Assembly: GCA_963727755.1 (NCBI GenBank)
Contig: CAVSHN010000009.1
Span: forward strand, 186,001-250,000
Source: DASYAN01 sp963727755
Lineage (GTDB): Bacteria; Chloroflexota; Ktedonobacteria; Ktedonobacterales; Ktedonobacteraceae
Length of the DNA: 64,000 bases
Direction: 5' to 3'
The position numbers and the translations under genes were made by a program. The notes below the pieces were generated by a model. That model saw nothing but the letters and a program-made list of their open reading frames with translations. It was not told the origin of the DNA and ran no database searches. Positions 35,372 through 46,805 of the stretch are shown here, one piece after another. The stretch's first letter is position 1, and the number at the start of each line of letters is the position of its first letter.

Positions 35372-36566
35372 ATGGCACGAATAGTCGTTGCAATGAGTGG
35401 TGGCGTTGACAGCTCAGTTGCCGCTGCCTTGCTCAAAGAACAAGGGCACGACGTAATTGGCATTATGCTTCGTCTCTGGTCTGAACCCGGTGTGATTGAA
35501 GCGGAGGATAATGGAGTTGAGCGCGTGGTTCAAAATAAATGTTGCTCTCTAGAAATCTGTTGATGATGCACGACGTATTGCACGTATGCTTGATATACCA
35601 TTTTATTTGGTAAACGTTGAAAAAGAGTTTAAAGATAAAATTGTAGACTCTTTCTATGAAGACTACACAGCGGGGCTGACACCGAACCCCTGTTTAACCT
35701 GTAATCGCCATATCCGTTTCACAGTGTTGCTTGGTCGTGCATTAGCATTGGATGCTGATTATCTAGCGACGGGCCATTACGTACGTGTGGATAATCATCC
35801 AGTCACTGGCAAGCGTCGACTACGTCGTGCAGTTGATCCGGACAAGGATCAATCCTATGTCTTGCACGTACTTAATCAGTATCAACTAGCACACGCTTGT
35901 TTCCCTCTGGGAAACTATACCAAGCCTCAGGTACGCGCAATGGCTGCCGAGCGCGGAATGAACGTTGCAACGAAAGCTGAGAGCCAAGAGATCTGTTTTG
36001 TCGCTCACAATAATTATCGAGGCTTCATTGATCGCTATGCGCAAGCCAAGGCCGCTGAGATGACACTGGTAGCAGCAGAGACACCTGCTAGCACTTCTAC
36101 AGCTAGAGCAACAACAGAATCATTGATCTCTATCCCTAAGCCTGGCCCTATCTATGACCTGCAGGGAAATGTCCTGGGTCGTCATCATGGTCTGGCTTAC
36201 TATACCATTGGGCAGCGCAAGGGGCTTGGCATTACCTCACGAGAGCCATTGCATGTGATCAAGATGGACCCTACGAACAACGCGCTTATTGTTGGTCAGG
36301 CCAGTGCCCTAGATCGACAAGAATTTGTGGTCGGCAATATGCATTATCTGAGCGATGAAATACCTACTGCCACTTTTGAGGCGCAAGTGCGTGTCCGCTA
36401 CAAGGCTCATGAGCAACCTGCTCTGGTTACTCCGCTGGAGGGCAAGCGCGTGCATGTGAGACTACTCCACCCACAACGTGCCATCACGCCTGGTCAAGCC
36501 GCCGTCTTCTATGGGGGTGAGGATGGGGATGAGGTGTTATGTGGAGGAATTATTGCATCTGAGTGA
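35372..36566 (+). pseudogene. mnmA: tRNA 2-thiouridylase MnmA, interrupted by a 1-nt insertion
   Basis: MnmA thiolates U34 of Lys, Glu and Gln tRNAs. The N-terminal PP-loop MSGGVDSSVAAALL is in one frame, ending at 35563. The rest is in the next frame, with Cys in TPNPCLTCNRHIRF, GHYVRV, and catalytic Cys in KAESQEICFVAHNNYRGF. Removing one A at 35553-35555 (GAAATCT to GAATCT) restores KCCSLESVDDARRIARML, a good MnmA sequence. As the gene is normally conserved, a sequence-level indel or a second copy elsewhere is likely. It is followed 51 nt later by lepA. Confidence 0.88.
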
Positions 36567-36617
36567 CGTTTAAGAGAAAGTTTCCTAACAAAAGCTTAGG
36601 GCAGGATAGCAATTAAG

Positions 36618-38427
36618 ATGACAAATCAAGCACATATTCGGAATTTTTGTATCATTGCGCATATTGATCATGGCAAGTCCACTCTTGCAGACCGCTTGTT
36701 GGAACACACAGGCACCGTCTCCAAGCGCGAATTGATGGAGCAAACACTCGATCAAATGGAGTTAGAACGTGAAAAGGGTATCACGATCAAAGCTCAGGCT
36801 GTACGTATGCGCTACACGAGTCTTAATGGTGAGCAGTACGAACTCAATCTTATTGATACGCCGGGTCACGTCGACTTTACTTACGAGGTTTCGCGGAGCC
36901 TTGCCGCCTGTGAAGGTGCCCTGCTCGTCATTGACGCGGCCCAAGGCATTGAGGCGCAAACGTTGGCTAACCTCTACCTTGCACTTGAGGCTGATCTTGC
37001 CATCATCCCGGTCATCAATAAAATCGATCTACCCAGTGCTGATCCTGAGAAAGTAAAGCAGGAAGTGGAAGATGTCATCGGCCTCCCCAGAGATGAGTGT
37101 ATTCTTGCCTCTGCCAAAGAAGGCATTGGGACGCAGGACATCCTAGAGGCGATTATTAAGCATATACCCTCTCCAAAGGGCTCAGTTGATAAACCTTTAC
37201 GTGCTCTCGTCTTTGACTCGCACTACGATGCCTATAAGGGCGTAATTGCCTATGTGCGCATCGTTGACGGACAATTGCGCGAAGGTGAGCGTCTAACCAT
37301 GATGGCAACTGGAAGTAACACAGAGGTGCTCGAGGCTGGTTATTTCCAGCCGCGCTTGATTTCTGTCGGCGAGTTAACCACTGGGGAGGTTGGTTATATC
37401 GCGACAGGCTTCAAAAACGTCAAAGATTGCCACGTTGGTGATACAGTCACGCTACCAGAAGCCGTAGGTAAAGTTGAACCTCTGCCTGGCTATGAACCAG
37501 CGAAACCGATGGTTTTTGCTGGCCTTTATCCGGTAGAAAGCAACGAGTATCCTCTATTACGTGATGCGCTGGATCGTTTGAAACTCAATGATGCCGCCCT
37601 TTTCTACGAGCCAGAGACATCTAATGCCCTAGGCTTTGGCTTTCGTTGTGGTTTCCTTGGCCTGCTCCACATGGAAATCATCCAGGAGCGGCTAGAGCGC
37701 GAGTACGATCTTGATATCCTAGCAACTGCACCAAGTGTAGAATACTATGTCACCAAAACTGGTGGAGAACTTGTCATCGTCGATAATCCTTCGGAGATGC
37801 CTTTCTTTTGGCGAGATTGAGAAGATCGAAGAGCCATCGATGGATATTGCTATCTTCACCCCATCGCGCTACATTGGAACTATTATGGACCTTGTGACCT
37901 CGCGTCGTGGTATCTCCAAGGATCTCAAATATATCGAGGCCGAGCGTGTCTTGCTGACTTACAGTATGCCTCTAGCAGAAGTTATCATTGATTTCTACGA
38001 CCAACTCAAATCGCGTACCCAGGGCTATGCCTCGCTCAATTACAGTTTTACAGGCTATCAAGAGGCAGATCTGGTCAAGCTCGACATCTTAGTTAATGGC
38101 GTTCCAGTTGACGCGCTCTCATTGATCCTCCACCGTGAAGGTGCCTATCACCAGGGACGTGCGCTAGTCGAAAAACTGCGTAGCCTGATACCTCGCCAGC
38201 TCTTCGATGTCCCTGTGCAAGCTGCTATTGGCTCGCGGGTGATTTCCCGTGAAACAGTCAAAGCTCTGCGCAAGGATGTCCTTGCCAAGTGCTACGGAGG
38301 TGATGTGTCGCGTAAACGCAAATTGTTGGAGAAACAAAAAGAGGGCAAACGGCGCATGAAAATGGTTGGTAATGTAGAAATCCCACAAGAGGCCTTTATG
38401 GCCGTACTGTCACTAGGGAAGTCATGA
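36618..38427 (+). pseudogene. lepA: Elongation factor 4 (LepA), interrupted by a 1-nt insertion
   Basis: LepA is a ribosome-associated GTPase. G1 AHIDHGKSTLADRLLE, G3 LIDTPGHVDFTYEV and G4 VINKIDLPSADPEKV are intact, and the LepA-specific C-terminus (AKCYGGDVSRKRKLLEKQKE then GKRRMKMVG) is present in the second frame. One extra T near 37802-37804 (CCTTTCTTTT for CCTTCTTTT) breaks SEMPSFGEIEKIEEP. Correcting it gives ~602 residues, normal for the family. The final VEIPQEAFMAVLSLGKS is canonical. Confidence 0.9.
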
Positions 38428-38673
38428 ACCCCACGCATAAATGCCTGATTCTTACCCACATCTTTTTAGGGTTACCTGCGGAACGGACCGATACCACTGA
38501 GGCTGTGAAATAGTTGACGATGGTATCCCTTTTCCAAGGCCATTTCACACAATCCATTTGTCAAATGTGGATAAATGCGGGGGCTTGCGAGTAGTCAAAA
38601 AAAGCTTAGGGACTACAGTGGTCTGTTTCTGAACTGCTTGTAAAAACTTGAGAATCTATTGCAACCAACGAAA
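38428..38673. other. Intergenic with pseudoknot-like pairing and element end
   Basis: Two interleaved perfect 7-bp pairings form an H-type pseudoknot (see 38490-38548). ATAAATGCGGGGGCTTGCG at 38571-38589 is an inverted copy of the element end at 20339-20357. No protein gene is supported. Confidence 0.45.
38490..38548. ncRNA. Candidate H-type pseudoknot, possible mobile-element RNA end
   Basis: GATACCA (38490-38496) pairs with TGGTATC (38521-38527), and GTGAAAT (38505-38511) pairs with ATTTCAC (38542-38548). The two stems interleave. Since the repeat at 38571 is a mobile-element end, a tnpB-type RNA scaffold relic is plausible. Strand and function are uncertain. Confidence 0.35.
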
Positions 38674-38720
38674 GGGCAGGATACCGTAATATCCTGCCCT
38701 CTTATTTTCTTTTTATTCCT
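38674..38720 (+). terminator. Intrinsic terminator
   Basis: Perfect 10-bp stem GGGCAGGATA / TATCCTGCCC with a 6-nt loop, followed by a T-rich tract (TCTTATTTTCTTTTTATT). It closes transcription from the mnmA-lepA side before the pyr promoter. Confidence 0.85.
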
Positions 38721-39102
38721 TCACAACTCCCCTATTACGTCAACTGAGTTTTCATCTCTCATAGAGACGCTAGTACGTGTAAACGGATATCCCCTGTTTA
38801 CCTCTTGCCACTCCTCGACACAAATAGCTGTCAAGACTATGCAAGCATCATAGAGCTGCGGAAGATTGGGAAAATGGCTAGACGCTCAGGGGGAAAGCAT
38901 GCCCGTCTTTACGGGCCCTCCTAGTCAATTTGAAAGACCATCCCCATCAGGCGTACTGGTTTCTTCATTGATCTCATAGGACCTCCCTTCAGATTACCTA
39001 TGCAAGGCCTCTAGCCAAGTGCCAGGGTCTTTGTTTTCCCTGGTATAGTTCCTCTTTGGAACTATTAGTAGTATAACATACTCTATAGAAATTGTCAAGG
39101 CA
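38721..39102. other. Intergenic, small hairpins only
   Basis: No gene. Weak stems are seen near 39024-39045 (GCCAGGG / CCCTGG) and 39047-39062 (GTTCC / GGAAC). The region lies between the terminator and the pyr promoter. Confidence 0.4.
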
Positions 39103-39131
39103 TTGACTTTTGAAACAGAGTTAGGTATACT
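39103..39131 (+). promoter_or_regulatory. Sigma70-type promoter of the pyr operon
   Basis: -35 TTGACT (39103-39108), exactly 17-bp spacer, -10 TATACT (39126-39131). It lies ~410 nt upstream of pyrB, so the transcript would have a long leader that includes the terminator at 39296-39331. Confidence 0.78.
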
Positions 39132-39256
39132 CTTAACAATTTAAATTGCAGTTTCCAATTCGTTAGTGAAGGCACAACGGTTTCATGGCTAATTCTTTCA
39201 AGAGGATGGTGATCATAATCACAAGCATAGCTCATCTATTTCCGAGACGGCTGTCG

Positions 39257-39331
39257 GTATCCCTCTTCTCTTTGGGAAAGGGATACGTTTTCCTTCCTCA
39301 CTCCATTGATTAGGAGGTGAGGTTTTTTTTT
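39257..39331 (+). promoter_or_regulatory. pyr leader attenuator: hairpin plus intrinsic terminator
   Basis: An upstream stem GTATCCC/GGGATAC (39258-39287) is followed by CCTCACTCC / GGAGGTGAGG (39296-39322, one bulged G) and nine T residues (39323-39331). An intrinsic terminator between a strong promoter and pyrB is the arrangement of attenuation-controlled pyr operons. Whether PyrR-like RNA binding, UTP-sensitive transcription or something else controls it cannot be told; no convincing PyrR consensus loop was found. Confidence 0.65.
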
Positions 39332-39539
39332 GATCTGTAAGGCTTTCTCCTCCAAAGCAACTTTGCTAGGTGTGAGTTCCTTATCTTTCAAGAGAGGCAC
39401 TCATGGGCCGGGGTGCACCACAGTCCTTGAAAATGGCAGTGACTGGCTATTTTCAGAGAAGACTTGGTCCTTTCTTGAATGGGAGCAAGGAAAAGGATGA
39501 CCTATCAACCCGTTGTTATGGACAATTGCGGGAGGTTTT

Positions 39540-40533
39540 ATGCAACAAGTCTCTTCTCGTCCTTCATATAGACTCGAAACGATCAATGGCAATTTTAACG
39601 GCAAGGATATTGTTTCCTTCGACCAGTTTTCAGTTGGTGATCTACACACGCTTTTCGATTTGACAGATCAGATGAAACGCATCGCTGTCAATAATGAACC
39701 ATCGCATCTACTGGAAGGTCTCCTAGTCGCTCTGCTCTTTTTTGAGCCTTCGAGCCGAACCTTCAGTTCATTTGCAGCCGCAGTCAAACGCTTAGGCGGG
39801 CAAACCATTGAGATGCAGAATCCCGAGATGGTTTCTTCTGTCAGGAAGGGTGAATCCCTTGAGGACACTATTCGTGTGCTTGAAGCCTATACGAACGCGA
39901 TTGTGCTCCGCCATCATTTTGCTGGCGCTGCCCTAGAGGCTGCACTGGCTGCACAGTTCGTACCAGTGATTAATGCAGGGGATGGTCATAATGAGCACCC
40001 AACTCAAACTCTGCTCGAATTTATATACACTCTACGAGCGGTTTGGGCACCTTGATTGCCTCACTGGACTACTAGCAGGCGATTGCCTTAATAGCCGCAC
40101 CATTCATTCGTTGCTGCGTGGACTCTCTCTGTTCAAAAATAACACTGTCTACCTGCTTTCGCCACGCTCTCTCCGGCTAGCCCGTGATGATTTCTTGGCT
40201 TTCAGCAATCGTGGTATCAAGATCATCGAGATTAGCGACGTTAGAGATATTCCCACTGATTGCCACTTCTGGTATTGGACGCGTTTGCAGAAGGAACGCT
40301 TCGCTTCGCAGGCTGAGTATCAGGATATTTTGCAGGCAGCTATAGTAGTTACGCCTCACCTTTTGCAAACTCACGCAGGAAAAGATATGATTCTTATGAA
40401 CCCTCTCCCTCGGGTCGAATCGATAGATCCAGCGGTTGATATGGATGAGCGTGCTGTTTATCTACGCTCGCAGGTTCGCAACGGACTATATACTCGTATG
40501 GCTCTGCTGGCACTCGTTCTGGGAAGGGCGTAA
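39540..40533 (+). pseudogene. pyrB: Aspartate carbamoyltransferase catalytic chain, 1-nt insertion
   Basis: PyrB condenses carbamoyl phosphate and aspartate, the first committed pyrimidine step. Start at 39540 (MQQVSSRPSYR), with GGGAGG upstream. Carbamoyl-phosphate site FFEPSSRTFSSF, loop Lys in VRKGESLEDT, VLRHH and GDGHNEHPTQTLL are in the first frame. GDCLNSRTIHSLLRGL and MNPLPRVESIDPAVD are in the second. An extra T near 40019 (GAATTTATAT for GAATTATAT) separates them; removal gives QTLLELYTLYERFGHLD. Corrected length is ~330, slightly long for PyrB. Confidence 0.9.
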
Positions 40534-40620
40534 GAACGATAGTTGTTGAGTGCAATATTTGTACTCTTTAGGTATGTTGTGTATTTTATAGACTCCCATC
40601 TCTTTTGGAAGGATAAATAA

Positions 40621-41838
40621 GTGCTAAACAACCATGTACATAATAACTTTCTGGTAGAAGATCGTCCAGGGTCCAGTAACCTTCTGGTAGAAGATCGTCC
40701 AGAGTCTCGTAACCTGCTGGTAAAAGACCCTATTAGCAAGAATAATCTGGATACTTTTGACTGTAGGGACCGTTTAACCTTTGGTTCACTAGTACTAGAG
40801 GATGGAACCATATTTGAAGGAATGTCATTTGGATACAAGCGTGCTAGCGCTGGTGAGGTCGTCTTCTGCACTGGCATGGTTGGTTATCCTGAAGCATTGA
40901 CGGATGCCTCCTTTGCTGGTCAGATCCTAACCATGACCTATCCTATTATGGGCAACTATGGGGTACCGGACTCCTCCATGTGGGAAGATGACCGTATCCA
41001 TGTTGCTGGACTGCTTGTCTCTCATTATGTGAATACTCCTTCGCATGCTCAGAGTATTATGACTCTGGAAGACTGGTTAAAACGAGAGAGGATCCCCGCT
41101 CTAGAAATCAAAGATACCCGTTTATTAACGCAACATTTGCGTACATGCGGTTCAATGCTGGGAAAAATCATTTTTGATGATGAAGATACGGATTTCATTG
41201 ATCCCAACCTGCAACATCTTATCGAGCAAGTCTCAGTCAAAAAGGTGCAGATAGTTGGCCAAGGTGAGACAACGATTGTGCTGATCGACTGCGGTGCAAA
41301 ACGCAATATTGTGCGTAGCCTACTAGCAAGAAATGTGCGTGTGATCATCGTTCCCTGGGATTATGACCTGTTTTCGGCAGATTGCACCTTTGATTTTGAT
41401 GGGATACTGATCTCGAATGGACCGGGTAATCCCAAGTTGGCACAGCAAACTATTCAGACCATTCGCGCTGCCCTAGATCGCAAAATACCTACTATGGGTA
41501 TCTGTATGGGTCATCAATTGCTAGCACTTGCAGCTGGCGGGGACACCTACAAACTCAAATTTGGGCACAGGAGTCAGAATCAGCCTTGCCTGATGTTGGG
41601 AACGAAGCGCTGCTATATTACCACTCAGAATCATGGCTTTGCTGTCGGTCAACTGCCGCCAGATTTCAAGCCCTGGTTTATCAACGCCAATGATGGGAGT
41701 AACGAAGGTATGCGTCATACACATTTGCCCTTTTTCTCCGTCCAATTCCATCCAGAAGCTGCCCCGGGTCCTATGGATACCGATTGGCTCTTTGACTACT
41801 TTCTGGAGAAGGTAAGAGGTCTAAATGGAAAAGCCTAG
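40621..41838 (+). CDS. carA: Carbamoyl-phosphate synthase small (glutaminase) chain with repetitive N-terminal extension
   Basis: CarA supplies ammonia from glutamine to CarB. A GTG start at 40621 has GGAAGGA upstream; 405 residues. The class I amidotransferase domain has nucleophile Cys in TMGICMGHQLLALAAGG, His/Glu in FFSVQFHPEAAPGP, and TTQNHGFAV. About 48 extra residues precede the normal N-terminus (RLTFGSLVLEDGTIFEG), consisting of three 11-residue repeats (NFLVEDRPGSS, NLLVEDRPESR, NLLVKDPISKN). No other Met or Val with a good site begins nearer the core, so the extension may be real. The stop overlaps the carB start by 14 nt. It is the only large gene of the pyr block with no visible lesion. 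Confidence 0.9.
   Translation: MLNNHVHNNFLVEDRPGSSNLLVEDRPESRNLLVKDPISKNNLDTFDCRDRLTFGSLVLEDGTIFEGMSFGYKRASAGEVVFCTGMVGYPEALTDASFAGQILTMTYPIMGNYGVPDSSMWEDDRIHVAGLLVSHYVNTPSHAQSIMTLEDWLKRERIPALEIKDTRLLTQHLRTCGSMLGKIIFDDEDTDFIDPNLQHLIEQVSVKKVQIVGQGETTIVLIDCGAKRNIVRSLLARNVRVIIVPWDYDLFSADCTFDFDGILISNGPGNPKLAQQTIQTIRAALDRKIPTMGICMGHQLLALAAGGDTYKLKFGHRSQNQPCLMLGTKRCYITTQNHGFAVGQLPPDFKPWFINANDGSNEGMRHTHLPFFSVQFHPEAAPGPMDTDWLFDYFLEKVRGLNGKA
40640..40734 (+). repeat. 33-bp tandem repeat in the carA N-terminal extension
   Basis: Two close 33-bp copies and a third degenerate one (core CTGGTAGAAGATCGTCCAG). Encodes 11-residue units; in frame. Confidence 0.8.
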
Positions 41839-44800
41839 CAAAGTTCTGGTGTTAGGTGCAGGTGCACTCAAGATCGGGCAATCCGGCGAGTTTGACTACT
41901 CTGGATCGCAAGCCCTCAAAGCCTTACAGGAGGAGGGCATTAAGACAATCCTAGTTAATCCTAACATCGCGACTATCCAAACCTCACATCTGCTAGCGGA
42001 TAAGGTTTATTTCTTACCTATCAAGCCGAATTTTGTGGAAAAAATTATTGCCAAAGAGCGTCCAGATGGCATTCTACTTTCTTTTGGTGGCCAGACAGCA
42101 CTCAACTGTGGTATCGCACTCCACAAAAGCGGAGTACTTGAGAAATATCAGGTGCAGGTTCTAGGAACTCCCATCTCGGCTATTATTCTGACTGAAGACC
42201 GCCAAGAATTCGCCGAGCACCTTAGCAACATTGATATTCCAACGCCAAAGAGCCACAGTGCAGAAACACTGGAAGACGCCATGCAGATTGGGCGCGAGAT
42301 TGGCTTCCCGGTGATGGTTCGTGCTGGTTATGCCCTTGGCGGACAGGGATCAGGCATTGCAACGAATGAGCAAGAATTGGAGTATATCGTCAGCGGTGCT
42401 CTAGCCTTTGCACCACAGGTCCTGATCGAGCAATACTTGCATCACTATAAAGAAGTTGAGTACGAAGTCGTCCGTGATGCCTATGACAACTGCATTACAG
42501 TCTGCAACATGGAAAACATGGACCCACTTGGTATTCACACCGGTGAGTCTATCGTCATTGCCCCTAGTCAGACGCTAACTAACCAGGAATACCATATGTT
42601 GCGTACAGCTTCTATTACTATCATTAGAAGTTTAGGCATCATTGGTGAGTGTAATGTCCAATTTGCCCTTAATCCTTATACCGCAGCCTACTACGTCATC
42701 GAGGTCAATGCTCGCCTATCGCGATCATCAGCTCTGGCAAGTAAAGCTACGGGTTATCCTCTAGCCTATGTTGCTGCAAAGCTAGCTCTGGGCTATGCAT
42801 TGACCGATCTCACAAACCGAGTGACTGGCGTCACCCAGGCCTGTTTTGAGCCTAGCCTAGACTATGTCGTCGTAAAAATTCCGCGCTGGGATCTAGACAA
42901 ATTCAAGGGGGTCGATGAGACTATCGGCACAGGCATGAAGTCTGTCGGCGAGGTCATGGGAATTGGTCGAACCTTTGAAGAGGCCTATCAGAAAGCCATT
43001 CGCATGCTAGATCTGGAGTTCGGAAGGAGCTACCTCGGAGAAAGTCTTTGCCAATCGCGATGAAAGTGTGGATGAGATCATTGCTCACTACCTCTACACA
43101 CCCACACCAAAGCGTATGTTTATGCTACCATTAGCGATGCGCCAGGGAATCTCCATCCAGGAAATTCAGAAGCATTACTGGCATCGACCTCTGGTTCTTA
43201 CAGCGCATCAAGCATATTGTTGATATCGAACAAAGCTTGCAAGAAACGCGGGATCTCTCGCCATTGAACATGCTTGCCCTTAAACAGATGGGCGTTTCAG
43301 ACAAACGTATTGGCGAATTAGTAGGTAAGACTGGCTTAGAAATACGTGCTCTACGCAAACGGCAAGGCATTACTCCTGTAGTATTCCAGATTGACACCCT
43401 AGGCGCTGAATTCCCCTCCGAGACCAACTATCTCTACATGACTTATAATGGACACCATCATGATGTGGAACCGACTGGTGCTGATGGTGTGATGATCCTA
43501 GGCTCAGGTCCTTACCGCATTGGCTCATCAGGTACGAATTCGACTGGACCTCAGTGAGCACTGTGCAAGCGCTCAAAAAATATCACAAGCATTCCATCGT
43601 CATTAACTGTAACCCAGAAACAGTCTCCACTGACTATGATACTTCAGATCGCCTCTATTTTGAGGAATTGACCTTCGAACGCATTGCAGACATCTGTGAA
43701 TTTAAATCGCCGCTAGGTATCATCGTCTCTGTTGGTGGACAAACACCCAATAATCGAGCCAAAGCATTGAAGAACTACGGTTTCCACTTGCTAGGTACTG
43801 ATGCCACCGATATCGACCGGGCAGAAGATCGCAATAAATTCTCAGCCCTACTGGACTCGCTCAATATTCGCCAGCCAGAATGGAATAGTTTCACCGACCT
43901 ATCAGAACTGACAGCTTTTGCCGAGCGTGTGGACTTTCCTGTGCTCGTCAGGCCATCCTATGTTCTCTCCGGCAGTGCTATGAATATCTGCTATACCCAG
44001 GAAGAGCTAGAACAGTATGTCCAGGAGGCTGCCGCAGTCTCGCCTAAGCATCCCGTCACAGTCACAAAGTTTCTCAGGAAAGTCAAAGAGATCGAACTAG
44101 ACGCTGTAGCTCAGCGTGGCGAGGTCAAAGTCTTCGTCATCTCAGAGCATATCGAAAATGCAGGTGTTCACTCCGGTGATGCCACCATTGTCTTGCCACC
44201 GCAAACGCTCAACGAGCAGACAAAAGCCAGAATTGAGCTGGTTGGTCATGCCGTTGCCAAGGCTCTGAATATCACTGGTCCATTCAATATGCAGTTCTTA
44301 GCCAAAGACAACCAGATCTATGTGATTGAAGTGAACCTGAGAGCGTCACGCACCTTTCCCTTCATTTCGAAGGTTACAGGTGTAAACTTCATCGAAGTCT
44401 TTGTCGATGCACTCTTTAAAGACGATATTGCTGTCATTCCTATCTCTCCTCTGAATTTCACAGCCGTCAAGGCTCCGCAATTCTCATTCTCTCGACTCAC
44501 GGGTGCTGATCCAATCCTGCGTGTCGAGATGGCCTCGACGGGTGAAGTGGCTTGCTTTGGCGAGGATGTAGAAGAGGCTTATCTCAAAGCGATCATTGCA
44601 ACTGGTGGGAATGTTCCCAAGAAGGGTGTCTTTATCAGTCTAGGCGGCGATGAGAAGAAGGTCAAGTTCTTGGAGAGTGCGAGGTTGCTAGCCACTCTAG
44701 GTTTGCCTCTCTATGCCACTGAAAAGACCTGCCAGTTCTTGCGTGCACATGGTATCGAGGCTACTCTGCTCTACAAAATTCATGAGCAAAAGGCACCTAA

Positions 44801-45041
44801 TGTCCTGACTTACTTCGCTGACAATAAGGTTGATCTAGCAATCAATATTGTGGACGGGCACATCAAGAAAGAAATCGATGATGATTATGCCATGCGTCGC
44901 TATGCAGTTGATCACAATATTCCGCTCTTCACCAAGATCAAGCAAGCGCGTCTGTTCATCAAAGCGATTGTTGAGAAGGATCTTGCTACCATTCCCATCA
45001 AGTCCTGGGATGAATATATTCTGGGTCGCGATGGTAGGTAG
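41825..45041 (+). pseudogene. carB: Carbamoyl-phosphate synthase large chain, three insertion frameshifts
   Basis: CarB makes carbamoyl phosphate from bicarbonate, ammonia and two ATP. ATP-grasp half 1 (KVLVLGAGALKIGQSGEFDY, EVNARLSRSSALASKATGYP) and half 2 (MILGSGPYRIGSS, VLVRPSYVLSGSAMNI, EVNLRASRTFPFISKVTG), plus the C-terminal allosteric domain, are all there. Breaks: extra G near 43041 (CTCGGAG for CTCGAG, giving SYLEKVFANRDES), extra C near 43170 (AAGCATT for AAGATT, giving QKITGIDLWFLQRI), two extra bases near 43530 (GGTACGAATTC for GTAGAATTC, giving GSSVEFDWTSVSTVQ). All three are insertions. Corrected length ~1070 is normal. Confidence 0.9.
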
Positions 45042-45122
45042 TCTTCCGTTCGAATTTCTTGCAAGAAGCTTTATCTTTAATAAGCTTCTCATTAGATACT
45101 ACTTTGGAATTGGAGTTTCCCA

Positions 45123-46774
45123 ATGACTATTGAAAGAATAGATACCGATGTTCTGATTATTGGTTCAGGTGGTGCAGGTTTACGCGCAGCTGTTGCAGCC
45201 ACTGAAGCTGGTGCTAAAGTACTGGTCGTGGCCAAAGAAAAATTGCAAGACGCACATACTGGCTGGGCAATGGGTGGGATCAATGTGGCCATCAAAGCAC
45301 CAGCCTCTCCTGAAACGCATTTCCAGGATACTATTAATGGTGGTTGGCGTATCAACAACTATAAGCTCGCGAGAATCTTTGCTGAAGAGATGCCCGATCG
45401 TATACATGACCTGGAGCGCTATGGTGTTCAATTTGATCGCTTGCCCGATGGTACTTATTTTACCTGGGCTGGTGGCAAGCACTCGGCACCTTTAAATCTC
45501 TGTGCCGGTGACTATACTGGACGTGAAATGATGCGCGGCTTACTGCTCGAAGTGCACCGCCTCAATATTCCTTTTCTCGAAAACTACTATGTTGCCCAGC
45601 TGATCAAGCAAGATGAGCGAGTGGTTGGTGCATTAGTAATCAACAACACAACTGGGCAATATAAAGTGGTGCAGGCGAGCGCAACCATTGTTGCCACAGG
45701 TGGTGGTGGCAAGATGTACCGGATCAATACCAATGCGCCAAGCAATACTGGTGAGGGATATGCTTGGGGTTTAGATGTAGGTGCAATCCTCGTTAACATG
45801 GAGCTAGTCCAATTTCACCCAACAGGTATGGCATATCCACCCGAGAAGCGCGGCATACTCGTTACCGAAAAGGTGCGAGGTAACGGTGGTATTCTCAAAA
45901 ACAGGCTTGGAGAACGCTTCATGCAGCGCTATCAACCCCAGCGCCTCGAACTAGCAGGACGCGATGAAGTCACCCGTGCAATTTACCAGGAAATCCAGGA
46001 AGGGCGCGGAACCGAGCATGGAGGCGTCTACTTGGATGTCACGCATTGGGAAGAGGACAAAGCGGAAAAGATCGTTCCTGACGTCTTTGCCGAGCACATG
46101 GGAGTGGGCATTGATATTCGCAAACAGATGATGGAAATCTCTCCCTCCATGCACCACATGATGGGAGGCTACGACATCACAGAGTGGGGCGAAACCAACG
46201 TTGCGACGGCCTCTTTGCCTGTGGCGAGGTTACCCGTAGCATACACGGAGCCAATCGTTTGGGAGGCAACTCGGTTGCTGAAGGTCAAGTCTTTGGACGT
46301 CGTGCAGGTCTGCGAGCCTCTGAGTCTGTCAGACATGGGAAGAGACCAGAGATCTCCCAGCAAATTATCGATGAGAGCGTTAAAGACATAGAGGCATTCC
46401 TCAAGCGCCAATCTGGCATCAAAACCGCAGAGATCTTGACACGGATCAAAGATGTGATGTGGCAAGATGTCGGTATCATCAGAGATGCCGAGAAGCTACA
46501 ACGTGCTCAGCACGAAATTACCGCATTGAAGCAGGAAGCGAACTCTCTCTATGCACAAAATATCCAAGAACTGCAATCTTGCCTAGAGATCCGTGATATG
46601 CTCAAAGTAGCTGAAATTATTACTCTAGCTGCATTAAAGCGCGAGGAGAGCCGTGGAGCGCACTACCGCTCCGATTATCCACAAATGGACCCTGCATGGG
46701 AGAAAAACATTCGCGTGTACAGGGAAAAAGATGGGAAATTGGTGACTGAAGTTGTCATGCCTGTGAAGGAATAG
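45123..46774 (+). pseudogene. Fumarate reductase/succinate dehydrogenase-like flavoprotein, 2-nt insertion
   Basis: N-terminal FAD site TDVLIIGSGGAGLRAAVAAT, HTGWAMGGINVA, catalytic-region HPTGMAYPPEKRGILVTEKV, SPSMHHMMGGYDITEWGETN; then, in another frame, DGLFACGEVTRSIHGANRLG followed by GNSVAEGQVFGRRAG. Two extra bases near 46204 (GTTGCGACGG for GTTGACGG) separate them. Corrected length ~550. It could be an SdhA/FrdA-type enzyme or a relative with another substrate. It sits between carB and pyrC in a cluster with no pyrD, so a link with dihydroorotate oxidation is a speculative alternative. No iron-sulfur or membrane subunit genes are adjacent. Confidence 0.82.
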
Positions 46775-46805
46775 AGCCATACTCGTATCGAAAGGAACTG
46801 ATGAG

